From assembly GCF_000412695.1 (NCBI RefSeq), contig NC_021499.1, forward strand, positions 5,022,001-5,086,000: DNA of 64,000 nucleotides, in the 5' to 3' direction. The notes beneath the pieces are model-generated. The model saw nothing but the letters and a program-made list of their open reading frames with translations, was not told the origin of the DNA and ran no database searches. This DNA is from Pseudomonas resinovorans NBRC 106553. GTDB taxonomy: Bacteria; Pseudomonadota; Gammaproteobacteria; Pseudomonadales; Pseudomonadaceae. Below, in pieces: positions 54,651 to 63,010 of this stretch. The first letter of the stretch is position 1, and every line of letters begins with the position of its first letter. A program made the translations under genes and the position numbers.

Positions 54651-54769
54651 TCTCCCCTCTCCTCTCCCCCTCCGGGAGAGGAGAGGGGCGGACCGCGAAC
54701 GGGAGAGGGCAGCCCGAGCCACACCGAATTTCCCTCACCCCAACCCCTCTCCCAGGGGGCGAGGGGCTA
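54651..54769. repeat. CCCTCTCCC inverted repeat, copy C
   Basis: The hairpin arms CCCCTCTCCTCTCCCC-ctcc-GGGAGAGGAGAGGGG and CCCCTCTCCC / GGGCGAGGGG surround a spacer ending TTTCCCTCACCCCAACCC, as in copies A and B. It lies between the YdcV-like permease and the second dehydrogenase gene. Confidence 0.85.
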
Positions 54770-54791
54770 GAACTCAGCGAGGATTCAGCCC

Positions 54792-56216
54792 ATGCAAACC
54801 AAACTCCTGATCAACGGCCAGCTCGTCGCCGGTGAAGGCCCCGGCCTCGCCGTGCTCAACCCGTCGCTGGGCAGCGCCCTGGTGGAAATCGCCGAAGCCA
54901 GCCCGGCCCAGGTCGACGCCGCCGTGCGCGCCGCCGATGCCGCCTTCCCGGCCTGGTCGCAGACCCCGCCGAAGGACCGCGCCGGCCTGCTGCTCAAGCT
55001 CGCCGACAAGATCGACGCCCAGGCCGAGGAACTCGCCCGCCTGGAATCCCTGAACTGCGGCAAGCCCTACACCGCGGCGCTGAACGACGAACTGCCGGCG
55101 GTGGCCGACGTGTTCCGCTTCTTCGCCGGCGCCAGCCGCTGCCTGTCCGGCTCCGCCGCCGGCGAATACCTGCCCGGCCACACCTCGATGATCCGCCGCG
55201 ACCCGGTGGGCGTGGTCGCCTCCATCGCGCCGTGGAACTACCCGCTGATGATGGCCGCCTGGAAGCTCGCCCCGGCGCTGGCCGCCGGCAACACCGTGGT
55301 GTTGAAACCCTCCGAGCAGACCCCGCTGACCGCCCTCAAACTGGCCGAATTCATCAATGAGCTGTTCCCCGCCGGCGTGGTGAACATGGTCTTCGGCCGC
55401 GGCCCCAGCGTCGGCGAACCCCTGGTGACCCACCCGAAGGTACGCATGGTCTCGCTAACCGGCTCGGTCGCCACCGGTTCGCGCATCATCGCCGGCACCG
55501 CCGATAGCGTGAAACGCATGCACATGGAACTGGGCGGCAAGGCCCCGGTGATCATCTTCGACGACGCCGACATCGACGCCGCCGTGGAAGGCATCCGCAC
55601 CTTCGGCTTCTACAACGCAGGCCAGGACTGCACCGCCGCCTGCCGCATCTACGCGCAGAAGGGCATCTACGAGAAGTTCGTGGCCAAGCTGGGCGAGGCC
55701 GTCGGCAGCATCCAGACCGGCCTGCAGGACGACCCGAGCACCGAGCTCGGCCCGCTGATCACCGCGCAGCACCTGGAGCGCGTCGAGGGCTTCGTCCAGC
55801 GCGCCAGCGCCGTGCCGCACATCCAGGTGGTCACCGGCGGCAAGCGCGCCGACGGCCCGGGCTTCTTCTTCCAGCCCACGGTGCTCGCGGGCGCCCGCCA
55901 GGACGACGAAATCGTCCGCCGCGAAGTCTTCGGCCCGGTGGTCTCGGTCACCGCCTTCGACACTGAGGAGCAGGTGCTGGACTGGGCCAACGACTCCGAC
56001 TACGGCCTGGCCTCCTCGGTCTGGACCTCGGATGTCGGCCGCGCCCACCGCCTGTCCGCACGCCTGCAGTACGGCTGCACCTGGGTCAACACTCATTTCA
56101 TGCTGGTCAGCGAAATGCCCCACGGCGGCGTCAAGCACTCCGGCTACGGCAAGGACATGTCCATGTATGGGCTGGAGGACTACACCGCCATTCGCCACGT
56201 CATGTTCAAACACTGA
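54792..56216 (+). CDS. patD: gamma-aminobutyraldehyde dehydrogenase (paralogue 2, PatD/YdcW type)
   Basis: A 474-residue NAD-dependent dehydrogenase matching the length of E. coli PatD/YdcW (474). Catalytic Glu246 is in MELGGKAP and Cys280 in GQDCTAACR, the same numbering as I recall for YdcW. It should oxidise 4-aminobutanal, formed from putrescine by a transaminase or oxidase, to GABA. It closes the importer group. It is clearly paralogous to the dehydrogenase at 48705 (no gaps up to the catalytic cysteine) but lacks its N-terminal extension. The gene is followed one base later by the same type of palindrome. Confidence 0.92.
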   Translation: MQTKLLINGQLVAGEGPGLAVLNPSLGSALVEIAEASPAQVDAAVRAADAAFPAWSQTPPKDRAGLLLKLADKIDAQAEELARLESLNCGKPYTAALNDELPAVADVFRFFAGASRCLSGSAAGEYLPGHTSMIRRDPVGVVASIAPWNYPLMMAAWKLAPALAAGNTVVLKPSEQTPLTALKLAEFINELFPAGVVNMVFGRGPSVGEPLVTHPKVRMVSLTGSVATGSRIIAGTADSVKRMHMELGGKAPVIIFDDADIDAAVEGIRTFGFYNAGQDCTAACRIYAQKGIYEKFVAKLGEAVGSIQTGLQDDPSTELGPLITAQHLERVEGFVQRASAVPHIQVVTGGKRADGPGFFFQPTVLAGARQDDEIVRREVFGPVVSVTAFDTEEQVLDWANDSDYGLASSVWTSDVGRAHRLSARLQYGCTWVNTHFMLVSEMPHGGVKHSGYGKDMSMYGLEDYTAIRHVMFKH

Positions 56217-56337
56217 TCCGGACGCCGCTCGCGGGCCCGGGCGTTGTTGAGGAGAACGTCGAAATGCTCATGTACTGCAGTACATTCCGCTTTCTCCGCC
56301 CTCCTCGCCTGGCCCGCTCCGCGCGCGACGCCCGGAT
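56217..56337. repeat. large imperfect palindrome downstream of dehydrogenase 2
   Basis: It starts at the base after the stop. The inner arm TGTACT-GCAGTACA is a 14-base perfect palindrome, flanked by GAGGAG / CTCCTC and outer GC-rich arms CCGG...GGGCC / GGCCC...CCCGG. The core AATGCTCAT...TTCCGCTT is shared with the element at 50211-50347. Confidence 0.78.
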
Positions 56338-56353
56338 TGGTGCCGCTGTTGTT

Positions 56354-56451
56354 GTAGGGGCGAATTCATTCGCCAAGGGCGACACAGTCGCCCCCGACGA
56401 TGCCGTCAGGCAGTCCTGCGGACTGCTTGGCGATTGAAATCGCCCCTACCG
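56354..56451. repeat. inverted repeat pair, GTAGGGGCGA family
   Basis: The left arm GTAGGGGCGAATTCATTCGCC and right arm GGCGATTGAAATCGCCCCTAC are facing copies of the short hairpin family, with GGGCGAC / GTCGCCC and CAGTCC-tgc-GGACTG hairpins between them. The pair sits just upstream of the SnoaL-like gene. Confidence 0.82.
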
Positions 56452-56489
56452 GATGTACCCCACGCTGCAAACCACCAGGAGAACGAGCA

Positions 56490-56966
56490 ATGCGTAATAC
56501 CTTGCGTAATTTCAGCTTCATCCTGCTTTGCGCCACGGCCGGGATGGTCCAGGCAGCCGACGATGCCAAGGCCGTAGTCGAAGGCTACATGGCCGCCTGG
56601 AACGCCCACGACGTCGACAAGGCCGCCAGCTTCCTGGCCGAGGACGCGGTGTACTTCGACGCCACGGTGGGCACGCCGCAGAAAGGCCGCGTGGCTGCCC
56701 GTGACAACGTGATCAAGGTCTTCGTCGGCGCGGTGCCGGACCTCACCTGGAAGATGACCAGCGAACCCATCGTCAGCCCGGACGGCATCGCCTTCCAGTG
56801 GGAGTTCGCCGGCAACAACAGCGGTGCCTGGAGCGCCGAAACCCCGGCCACCAACAAGCCGCTGAAGTTCGAGGGCGTGAGCTTCGTGCGCGTCAAGGAC
56901 GGAAAGATCACCTACCAGGGCGACTACTACGACGCGCTCGGTTTCAACAAGCAACTCGGCTGGTAA
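56490..56966 (+). CDS. secreted SnoaL/NTF2-like protein
   Basis: A 158-residue exported protein (start MRNTLRNFSFILLC at ATG 56490 with AGGAG upstream). The signal peptide ends near MVQAA (residue ~22). The rest is a SnoaL-like / NTF2 fold: VVEGYMAAWNAHDVDKAASF at the helix bundle, then VYFDATVGTPQKGRVAARDN and ITYQGDYYDALGFNKQLG near the end. Such proteins include polyketide cyclases, ketosteroid-isomerase-like enzymes and non-enzymatic binders, so no activity is assigned. Repeats on its upstream side separate it from the polyamine group. Confidence 0.85.
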   Translation: MRNTLRNFSFILLCATAGMVQAADDAKAVVEGYMAAWNAHDVDKAASFLAEDAVYFDATVGTPQKGRVAARDNVIKVFVGAVPDLTWKMTSEPIVSPDGIAFQWEFAGNNSGAWSAETPATNKPLKFEGVSFVRVKDGKITYQGDYYDALGFNKQLGW

Positions 56967-57139
56967 GCATCCGCCAACCCAGCCCCACAGGTTGGTGCCT
57001 CTCCCCGGGAGACACCAACCTGTTCACTCCCCGCTCCTGTTCCCTTCTTGCCGCGCCACCCCGCCCTCCGCTACAAAGCAGCCCTGCTCGCCACCGAGCA
57101 CGCCATGCCCCCTGTACCGCCCACCTACGGAGCCCCGTA

Positions 57140-57727
57140 ATGAACCTCTGGTTTCGCCTGATCTGGATGCTGCTGACCCATTGGCGCCGCCCCCGAGTGA
57201 CGCCCCTCGGCAGCAGCGTGCTGAAGATGACCGTGCTGCCCAACGACCTGGACTTCAACGGCCATGTGAACAACGGGCGCTACCTGACCCTGGCCGATGT
57301 CGGCCGCATGGATTTCGTCCTGCGCAGCGGCGCCGCCCGCGTGGCCTGGCAACACCGCGCCCTGCCCATCGTGGGCGACGCGATGGCCAAGTTCCGCCGC
57401 GACCTCAAGCCCTTCCAGCGCTTCGAGCTGCACAGCCGCCTGCTCGGCTGGGACGACAAATGGACCTTCCTCGAACACCGCTTCGTCCGCCACGGACGGG
57501 TGCTGGGCGTGGTGGTGATCCGTGGCCTGTTCAAGGCCCCCGAGGGCGTCCTGGCGCCCGACCTGTTCGCCGAGGCCCTGGGCGTGGACCCGGTGTCGCC
57601 GCCGCTGCCGGCCTGGCTGATCGAGTGGAACGACAGTTGCGAGGCCATGAGCCGGGCGCTGCGGGCCGAAGAAAATGGCGAAGCGGAAAGCGCTCCATCG
57701 ACCCTTTCCGCCCAGGGAGAGATGTAA
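57140..57727 (+). CDS. acyl-CoA thioesterase, hotdog fold (PF13279/4HBT-like)
   Basis: A 195-residue protein (start MNLWFRLIWMLLTHWRRP at ATG 57140). After a hydrophobic-basic N-terminus, the hotdog domain has the key segment PNDLDFNGHVNNGRYLTLADVGR near residues 34-56, in which the aspartate of DLDFNGHVNN is the usual catalytic residue of 4HBT-type thioesterases. The family is often called thioesterase family protein or MESH1-like. The substrate is unknown. The N-terminal hydrophobic segment could anchor it to the membrane. Confidence 0.87.
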   Translation: MNLWFRLIWMLLTHWRRPRVTPLGSSVLKMTVLPNDLDFNGHVNNGRYLTLADVGRMDFVLRSGAARVAWQHRALPIVGDAMAKFRRDLKPFQRFELHSRLLGWDDKWTFLEHRFVRHGRVLGVVVIRGLFKAPEGVLAPDLFAEALGVDPVSPPLPAWLIEWNDSCEAMSRALRAEENGEAESAPSTLSAQGEM

Positions 57728-57742
57728 CTTCCCACCCTCGCT

Positions 57743-57825
57743 CCCCGGATTGCATCCGGGCTACGCGGCCGCCTTGTAGGATGGGGCGGGCGGCGTTCCG
57801 CTGAGCGAAGCGATACCCATCAAGC
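57743..57825. repeat. CCCGGATTGCATCCGGG hairpin plus left half of GTAGGATGGG repeat
   Basis: The hairpin CCCGGAT-tgc-ATCCGGG (followed by CTACG) is a recurrent Pseudomonas-type intergenic motif by memory. Next comes GTAGGATGGGGCGGGCGGCGTTCC...GATACCCATC, matching the left arm of the copy at 13820 but lacking the right arm. It lies between convergent genes. Confidence 0.75.
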
Positions 57826-57828
57826 GCC

Positions 57829-58818
57829 CTACCCCTTCACTCCAGCGGCAGCCGCCAGGCCCTTCTCCGCCAACCACGCCGGATTGAACAGGCGCCCGGC
57901 ATACAGCCCGCCCCGGTCGCAGAGCAGGGTCACCACCCGGTGCCCCGGCCCCAGCTGGCGGGCCACCTGCACGGCGGCGGCGAGGTTGATGCCGGAGGAG
58001 CCGCCGACGAACAGGCCCTCCTCCCGCAGCAACCGATAGACCATGGCCACGCAGGCCGGGTCGTCCACCTGCACGGCATCGTCGATGGGGGTGCCTTCGA
58101 GGTTGGCGGTGATGCGCGTGGTGCCGATCCCTTCGGTGATCGAGCTGCCCTCGGCGAGCAGTTCACCGTGTTTCACCCAGTGGTACAGGGCGCTGCCCAT
58201 GGGGTCCGCGAGCACGATGCGCACGCGCGGATCTTGCCCCTTGAGGTAGCGCGCCACCCCGGCCAGGGTGCCGCCGGTGCCGGTGGCGCAGACGAAGGCG
58301 TCCAGCCGCTCACCGGTATCCGCCCAGATCTCCGGGCCGGTGGTGTCGAAATGCGCCTGGCGGTTGGCGGTGTTGTCGAACTGGTTGGCCCAGATGGCCC
58401 CGGGCAGTTGCTCGGCCAGGCGGCCGGCGATCTTCTGGTAGTTGTCCGGGTCCTTGTAGGGCTTGGGCGGTACCGGGCGCACCTCGGCGCCCAGGGTCTG
58501 CAGCAGGTCGAGTTTTTCCGCGGACTGGTTGTCCGGGATCACGATGATGCAGCGATAGCCCCGCTCCGCGCAGAGGTGGGCAAGACCGATTCCGGTGTTG
58601 CCGGCTGTGCCTTCCACCACTGTGCCGCAGGGCAGCAGCCGACCCTGGCGCTCGGCGTCGTCGAGGATATGGCGGGCGGCGCGGTCCTTGACCGAGCCGC
58701 CGGGGTTGAGGAATTCGGCCTTGGCCAGGATGTCGCAGCCGGTCTCGGCGCTGAGCCCCACCAGCCGCAGCAGCGGGGTGTTGCCGACGCTACCGCTGAA
58801 GCCGTCGCGGATGGCCAT
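57829..58818 (-). CDS. cysteine synthase-like PLP enzyme
   Basis: A 329-residue fold-type II pyridoxal-phosphate enzyme (start MAIRDGFSGSVGNTPLLRL with GGAGG upstream). The PLP lysine is in FLNPGGSVKDRAA (near residue 44), with the asparagine loop EGTAGNTGIG, the phosphate-binding loop VCATGTGGTLAG and the C-terminal SSGINLAAA. It resembles the cysteine synthase A superfamily, in a branch with the segment PYKDPDNYQKIAGRLAEQ. It could use O-acetylserine or another activated serine. It lies 52 bases after the K+ channel gene on the same strand and may be the last gene of that operon. Confidence 0.85.
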   Translation of the reverse strand: MAIRDGFSGSVGNTPLLRLVGLSAETGCDILAKAEFLNPGGSVKDRAARHILDDAERQGRLLPCGTVVEGTAGNTGIGLAHLCAERGYRCIIVIPDNQSAEKLDLLQTLGAEVRPVPPKPYKDPDNYQKIAGRLAEQLPGAIWANQFDNTANRQAHFDTTGPEIWADTGERLDAFVCATGTGGTLAGVARYLKGQDPRVRIVLADPMGSALYHWVKHGELLAEGSSITEGIGTTRITANLEGTPIDDAVQVDDPACVAMVYRLLREEGLFVGGSSGINLAAAVQVARQLGPGHRVVTLLCDRGGLYAGRLFNPAWLAEKGLAAAAGVKG

Positions 58819-58870
58819 GCCGCACCTCCGGAAAGTGCATGGGAACGAACAGTTTCAGTCTAGCCCCGCG

Positions 58871-59311
58871 CTAGCGCTCCCGGACCTGGGCCAGGTGGTG
58901 ACGGATGATGTCCGATACCGCCGCCGTCATCACCGCCGTGGAGACCCCGAACATGAGGATGCCGTTGGCCGCTTCCAATGGCCCCAGTAGCCGCCACTCC
59001 TCGCTCATGACGATGTCGCCGTAGCCCAGCGTGGCGAAGTTCACCCCCGAGTGGTACAGCGCCACTGCAAAGCGATCGAACTCACCGAGCAGGACGAACA
59101 GGGCGCCCCAGATCGCCATCTGGACGAAGTTGCCCAGCAGCATCAGCAGCATCACCGTCGACAGCAGCAGGGTGTTCTGCCAGAGCGAACCATGCCCGCC
59201 GGTGCGTTTCATGTAGCGGGCATAGGGCCTGAAGCAGAAGGCCACGAACAAGGACTGCAGCATCAGGCATACCAGCATCACGGGGATACCCACCAGCAGG
59301 TCGATCAGCAT
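58871..59311 (-). CDS. two-TM potassium channel (ion channel family)
   Basis: A 146-residue protein (start MLIDLLVGIPVMLV at ATG 59311). It has hydrophobic helices near residues 2-25, 46-77 and 117-135, with the pore-loop selectivity filter TLGYGDI at 94-100. This matches Ion_trans_2-type potassium channels without a cytoplasmic regulatory domain. Its start overlaps the end of the DUF2955 gene by seven bases, so it is translationally tied to an efflux operon, an unusual setting for a K+ channel. Confidence 0.85.
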   Translation of the reverse strand: MLIDLLVGIPVMLVCLMLQSLFVAFCFRPYARYMKRTGGHGSLWQNTLLLSTVMLLMLLGNFVQMAIWGALFVLLGEFDRFAVALYHSGVNFATLGYGDIVMSEEWRLLGPLEAANGILMFGVSTAVMTAAVSDIIRHHLAQVRER

Positions 59312-60354
59312 GGACCAGCTCCTCGGTTGGCTTGACGGTGTCGCCGCAGGAAGCGCCGACGGTCGATCAGGTAGACCGCCCCACAGGCGTACAGGGTGAC
59401 CAGGATGAAAAGCCCCATGCGCACCGCGAAGGCGGTGTAGACGTCCTTGCCGGCCTCGCTGTCCTGCACCGACTGGCCGAGCAGGATGATCAGGGTCACC
59501 AGGGTGTTCAGCCAGAACGCGGGGGCCTGCCGGGTCGGTACCAGGCGCTGTAGCCGGCGGGCCATCAACAGGCCGAACAGCAGCATCCAGAGGAAGAACA
59601 TCCACAGGTGCGGGAACAGGCTGAGTGCGCTCCAGAACAGCATGGCGAGCACCCCGCCCAGCAGGGTCGAGCCCAGCAACTCGCGGCCGGCGGTGCGCGC
59701 GGAGGCGCCGCAGACCTGCTGGCCCAGGCTCACCGACTTCATGATCAGCGGCATGTAGCTGGACGGGTCGATCAACGCCAGGAGGTAGGCCGGCAGCACC
59801 ACCAGCGCGGCGCGCAGGGCAATCCAGGCGGACTCGTCCGCCGCCACCTTCGGCCGCGCCGGCGGCGCCGGGGCATCGGCCGGTTCCGGGAACAGCCAGT
59901 GGGCCAGCGCCGCCACCAGCACGGCAAGCACGATGCCCTTGGCCAGGGCCTCGATGACCGTCACCGCCAGGCCGAAATCGTAGGCCCCCGCCGCCGAGAT
60001 CATGGTCAGGCCGATGACCAGGAACTGCGCCACCAGCGGATTGCCGCCGCGCAGGCCATAACCGAAGCAGACGAACAGCCCCAGCCCCACCAGCAGCACC
60101 CCGCTGGGCGGCGCATGACGCAGCAGCGGGATCAGCAGCAGGCCGCAGCCGGTGGTCAGCATGATCACCAGCGCCAGTGCCGGGGCGGCCTTCAACGGCA
60201 GGGGCCGGTTGCTGGTGGCCAGCAACAGCAGGGCGAAGATCGGTGCGAGGAAGGGAATCGGCAGCGCCAGGCCGAAGCCCAGCGCCAGGCTGAGGGCCAC
60301 GCCGCTGGCCAGGCGCAGCGCGCGCCGGGCCCGCAGGTCGCGGTCAGTAGGCAT
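59305..60354 (-). CDS. DUF2955 / FUSC-like inner-membrane efflux protein
   Basis: A 349-residue multi-pass membrane protein, with about ten hydrophobic segments in two groups separated by a Pro/Ala-rich cytoplasmic loop (residues ~155-175). It resembles DUF2955 proteins, which pair with HlyD-type adaptors like the AaeA-AaeB aromatic-acid efflux proteins. Its ATG overlaps the end of the HlyD gene by 11 bases. It probably forms the inner-membrane part of a three-component exporter; the substrate is unknown. Confidence 0.85.
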   Translation of the reverse strand: MPTDRDLRARRALRLASGVALSLALGFGLALPIPFLAPIFALLLLATSNRPLPLKAAPALALVIMLTTGCGLLLIPLLRHAPPSGVLLVGLGLFVCFGYGLRGGNPLVAQFLVIGLTMISAAGAYDFGLAVTVIEALAKGIVLAVLVAALAHWLFPEPADAPAPPARPKVAADESAWIALRAALVVLPAYLLALIDPSSYMPLIMKSVSLGQQVCGASARTAGRELLGSTLLGGVLAMLFWSALSLFPHLWMFFLWMLLFGLLMARRLQRLVPTRQAPAFWLNTLVTLIILLGQSVQDSEAGKDVYTAFAVRMGLFILVTLYACGAVYLIDRRRFLRRHRQANRGAGPC

Positions 60355-61474
60355 AGGACAGCCAGCTCATCAGGCGAATGAACAACCGCCCCAGGGGATT
60401 GAGGAGATTGCCTTCGGAGGGGAACGCCATGACTTCCGCCTGGCCGCCCACCCGCAGGCCGGCCAGCTCGTCCAGTTCCCCCGGGGCGAATTCCACCACC
60501 ACCGGGAAGCGCTGCGCCGGGCGCAGCCAGTCGCGACTGTTCTGCACCGTCGGTAGCGTGCCGGGGGCCGGCGCCTGGCCCGTGCTGACGCCGTAGCCGA
60601 CGCTGCGCACGCGGCCCTCGAAGACCCGGCCGGGAAAGGCGTCGAGCACGATGGCGACCGGCGAACCCGGTACCACGTGCCCCAGGTTGTTCTCGGTCAT
60701 CTCGGCGTTTATCCACAGGTCGTGGATGGCGATCAGGGTCATCACCGGGCTGCCCGCGCCAACGTACTGGCCGATGTCCATCCGCAGGTCGGTGATGAGC
60801 CCGGCGGAACTGGCCCGCACCCGGGTCCTGGCCAGGTCCAGCTCGGCCTTCTCCAGGGCCGTGGCGGCGCTGCGCAACTGGGCGTTCTCCGCTTCGTGGC
60901 CGCCCTGCTGCTCCCGCGCCCGCTGGACTTCCGCCCGCGCCGCGGCCACCTGGCTGGTGGCCTGTTCGAGGGTCGCCCGCGCACCTTCCAGGCGGCGCAC
61001 GGAGATGGTGCCCGGGTCTTCCCGGTACAGCCGCTCCAGGCGTTGGTTGTCCTGCCGCGCCTTCAGCTCGTTGGCCTGGGCCGCGCGCAACGACGCCAGG
61101 GCCGAGTCGATGCCGGCGGTGCCGGCGCCGATCTGTCGGCGCACGGTTTCCAGGTCGGCGCGGGCGCGGTCGGCGGCGATCTTGTACTGCTCCGGGTCGA
61201 TTTCGAAGAGCACGGCGCCGGCCTTCACGTCCTGATTGTTGCGCACCTGCACCGCGGTGACGCGACCGGCCACCTCGGCCGCCACCGGCACCACATAGGC
61301 CTGCACCCGGGCCTGCTGGGTGTAGGGGGTGAAGCGATCGGCCAGGAGGTACCAGACCAGGGTCAGGACGATGACGAGGATGACCCAGCGGGTGCCCTTC
61401 GCCGCCGCGTCGGCGCCAGGCGCGGGCTCGGGCTTGGCGGCGCCCTCCCCGGGGGCTTGCGGTTGCTCGCTCAT
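60344..61474 (-). CDS. HlyD/EmrA-type periplasmic adaptor protein
   Basis: A 376-residue membrane-fusion protein. A Pro/Ala-rich cytoplasmic start (residues 1-27) precedes one membrane helix (~28-46). The lipoyl half-motif follows (VPVAAEVAGRVTAVQVRNNQDVKAG), then a long coiled-coil hairpin (~95-215), the second lipoyl half (IGQYVGAGSPVMTLI) and the beta-barrel. It bridges the DUF2955 protein and the outer-membrane factor. The ATG overlaps the outer-membrane factor stop by four bases. Confidence 0.92.
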   Translation of the reverse strand: MSEQPQAPGEGAAKPEPAPGADAAAKGTRWVILVIVLTLVWYLLADRFTPYTQQARVQAYVVPVAAEVAGRVTAVQVRNNQDVKAGAVLFEIDPEQYKIAADRARADLETVRRQIGAGTAGIDSALASLRAAQANELKARQDNQRLERLYREDPGTISVRRLEGARATLEQATSQVAAARAEVQRAREQQGGHEAENAQLRSAATALEKAELDLARTRVRASSAGLITDLRMDIGQYVGAGSPVMTLIAIHDLWINAEMTENNLGHVVPGSPVAIVLDAFPGRVFEGRVRSVGYGVSTGQAPAPGTLPTVQNSRDWLRPAQRFPVVVEFAPGELDELAGLRVGGQAEVMAFPSEGNLLNPLGRLFIRLMSWLSYAY

Positions 61475-63006
61475 CGCGGTTCATCCTCCGTTGCAGCCGG
61501 GTCCGCCGCCTGCGGCTCGTCCAGCAGGTCGCCCCAGTCGGTGCGTTGGCGCATCTGTTCGCGGGTGGCGTCGTCGATCAGCGGCCCGTCCCGGTACCAG
61601 CCGCCGCCCAGGGCCTTGTAAAGGCCGATCAGGTTGCTCAGCGCATCGCTGCGGCTGAGCAGGTAGCTTTCCTGCTGCTGGAACAGTTCGCGCTGGGCAT
61701 CCAGCACCCGCTGGAAGTCGGCGAAGCCTTCGAGGTACTGGGCATTGGCCAGGTCCAGCGAGCGCTGCGCCGCCTCGGCGCTTTCAAAGCGGATACGCTC
61801 GCTCTCCAGCGCCTTGGCCAGCCCGGTGGCGGCGTCGTCGGCTTCCCGCGCGGCCTGGCGTACCCGGTCGCGGTAGGCCTCGATCAGTTGCTGCAGGCGC
61901 GCATCCTGGATCCGCACGTCGTTCTTGATCCGGCCATGGTCGAAGAGGTTCCAGACCAGGCTGGGGCCGGCCACCATGTCGAGGCTGTCCGAGGCGCCAC
62001 TCAGGCTGGAGGTGCTCCAGACGATGCTGCCCAGGAGGCTCACCGAGGGATAGAGATCGGCCTCGGCGACGCCGATCAGCGCCGACTGGGCGGCCACCGC
62101 CAGCTCGGCAGTGCGCACGTCCGGCCGGCGCAGCAGCAGATTGGCCGGCACATCTTCCAGCACCGCCTGGTCGGGCAACGGCAGCAGCCCCGTGCGCGCG
62201 TCGAGTTCGGGCAGGGGGCCGGGTGGCCGGCCGATCAAGGCGGCCAGGGCGTTGCGGCTGCGCACGGCCTGGCCTTCGAGGTCCGGGATGGTGGCCAGGG
62301 TGCCCAGGTACTGGGTCTTGGCCTGCTGGAAGTCCAGTTCGGAGCTGTCGCCGCTGCGGAATAGCCGCTCGGTGATCTCGAAGCTGCGCTTCTGCCGTTC
62401 GGCGTTCTCCCGGGCGATGCGCAGGCGGGCCTCGAAGGTGCGCAGGATGAAATAGGTATCGGCCACCTGCGCCCGCAGCAGCACCAGCACGTCTTCATAG
62501 TTGGCGTGGGCGGCGAAGTAGGCCGCATCGGCCGACTCGATGGCGCGGCTGAAGCGCCCCCAGAAGTCCAGCTCCCAGCCAATGTCGAAGCCGACGCTGT
62601 GCTGCCAGAAGTGCCGGTCCTGGGGATTGCGCCCACCGGACTGGCGCTGGTCCACGTAGAGGCTGTCGGCGCTGGCCTGCTGCAGCTGCGGGTAGCGTCC
62701 GCTGAGGGCGATGCCCAATTGCGCGCGGGCTTCCATCACCCGCAGGCCGGCGATCTCCAGGCTGCTGTTGTAGGCATCCGCCTCGGCGATCAGGGCATCG
62801 AGGGTCGGGTCGGCGAACACCTCCCACCAGCGCAGGAAATCCGGCTGCGGACGGCTCCGGCTCATCTGCTCCAGTGCGGTGCTGTTCCAGTGCTCCACCC
62901 AGGGTTCGCGCGGAGACTGGAAGTCCGGGCCGACGCGCACGCAGCCGGCCAGCCCAAGCGCGCCGGCCAGCAGTACCCAGGCGGTAGCGCGCTGCAGGGG
63001 CATCAT
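61471..63006 (-). CDS. outer-membrane efflux lipoprotein, NodT/OprM family
   Basis: A 511-residue TolC-type outer-membrane factor. The signal peptide ends in a lipobox (GLAGC, Cys22). The mature protein has the NodT-family layout of two homologous halves, each with long helices, for example DIGWELDFWGRFSRAIESAD and the second-half PSLVWNLFDHGRIKND. The C-terminal ~35 residues extend beyond the usual end. It should form the exit duct for the adjacent HlyD-DUF2955 pair. MexJK in this window lacks its own duct and could in principle use this one, though that is speculation. Confidence 0.93.
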   Translation of the reverse strand: MMPLQRATAWVLLAGALGLAGCVRVGPDFQSPREPWVEHWNSTALEQMSRSRPQPDFLRWWEVFADPTLDALIAEADAYNSSLEIAGLRVMEARAQLGIALSGRYPQLQQASADSLYVDQRQSGGRNPQDRHFWQHSVGFDIGWELDFWGRFSRAIESADAAYFAAHANYEDVLVLLRAQVADTYFILRTFEARLRIARENAERQKRSFEITERLFRSGDSSELDFQQAKTQYLGTLATIPDLEGQAVRSRNALAALIGRPPGPLPELDARTGLLPLPDQAVLEDVPANLLLRRPDVRTAELAVAAQSALIGVAEADLYPSVSLLGSIVWSTSSLSGASDSLDMVAGPSLVWNLFDHGRIKNDVRIQDARLQQLIEAYRDRVRQAAREADDAATGLAKALESERIRFESAEAAQRSLDLANAQYLEGFADFQRVLDAQRELFQQQESYLLSRSDALSNLIGLYKALGGGWYRDGPLIDDATREQMRQRTDWGDLLDEPQAADPAATEDEPR

Positions 63007-63010
63007 CCGC

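Noticed and set aside
51611..54769. CCCTCTCCC repeats as a CRISPR array.
   Set aside because: The copies are kilobases apart, separated by genes, internally palindromic and unequal in length. There are no cas genes or regular spacers.
48705..56216. The two dehydrogenases as a recent tandem duplication or assembly artefact.
   Set aside because: They differ throughout, have different N-termini and codon choices, and flank a complete importer, so the split is old.
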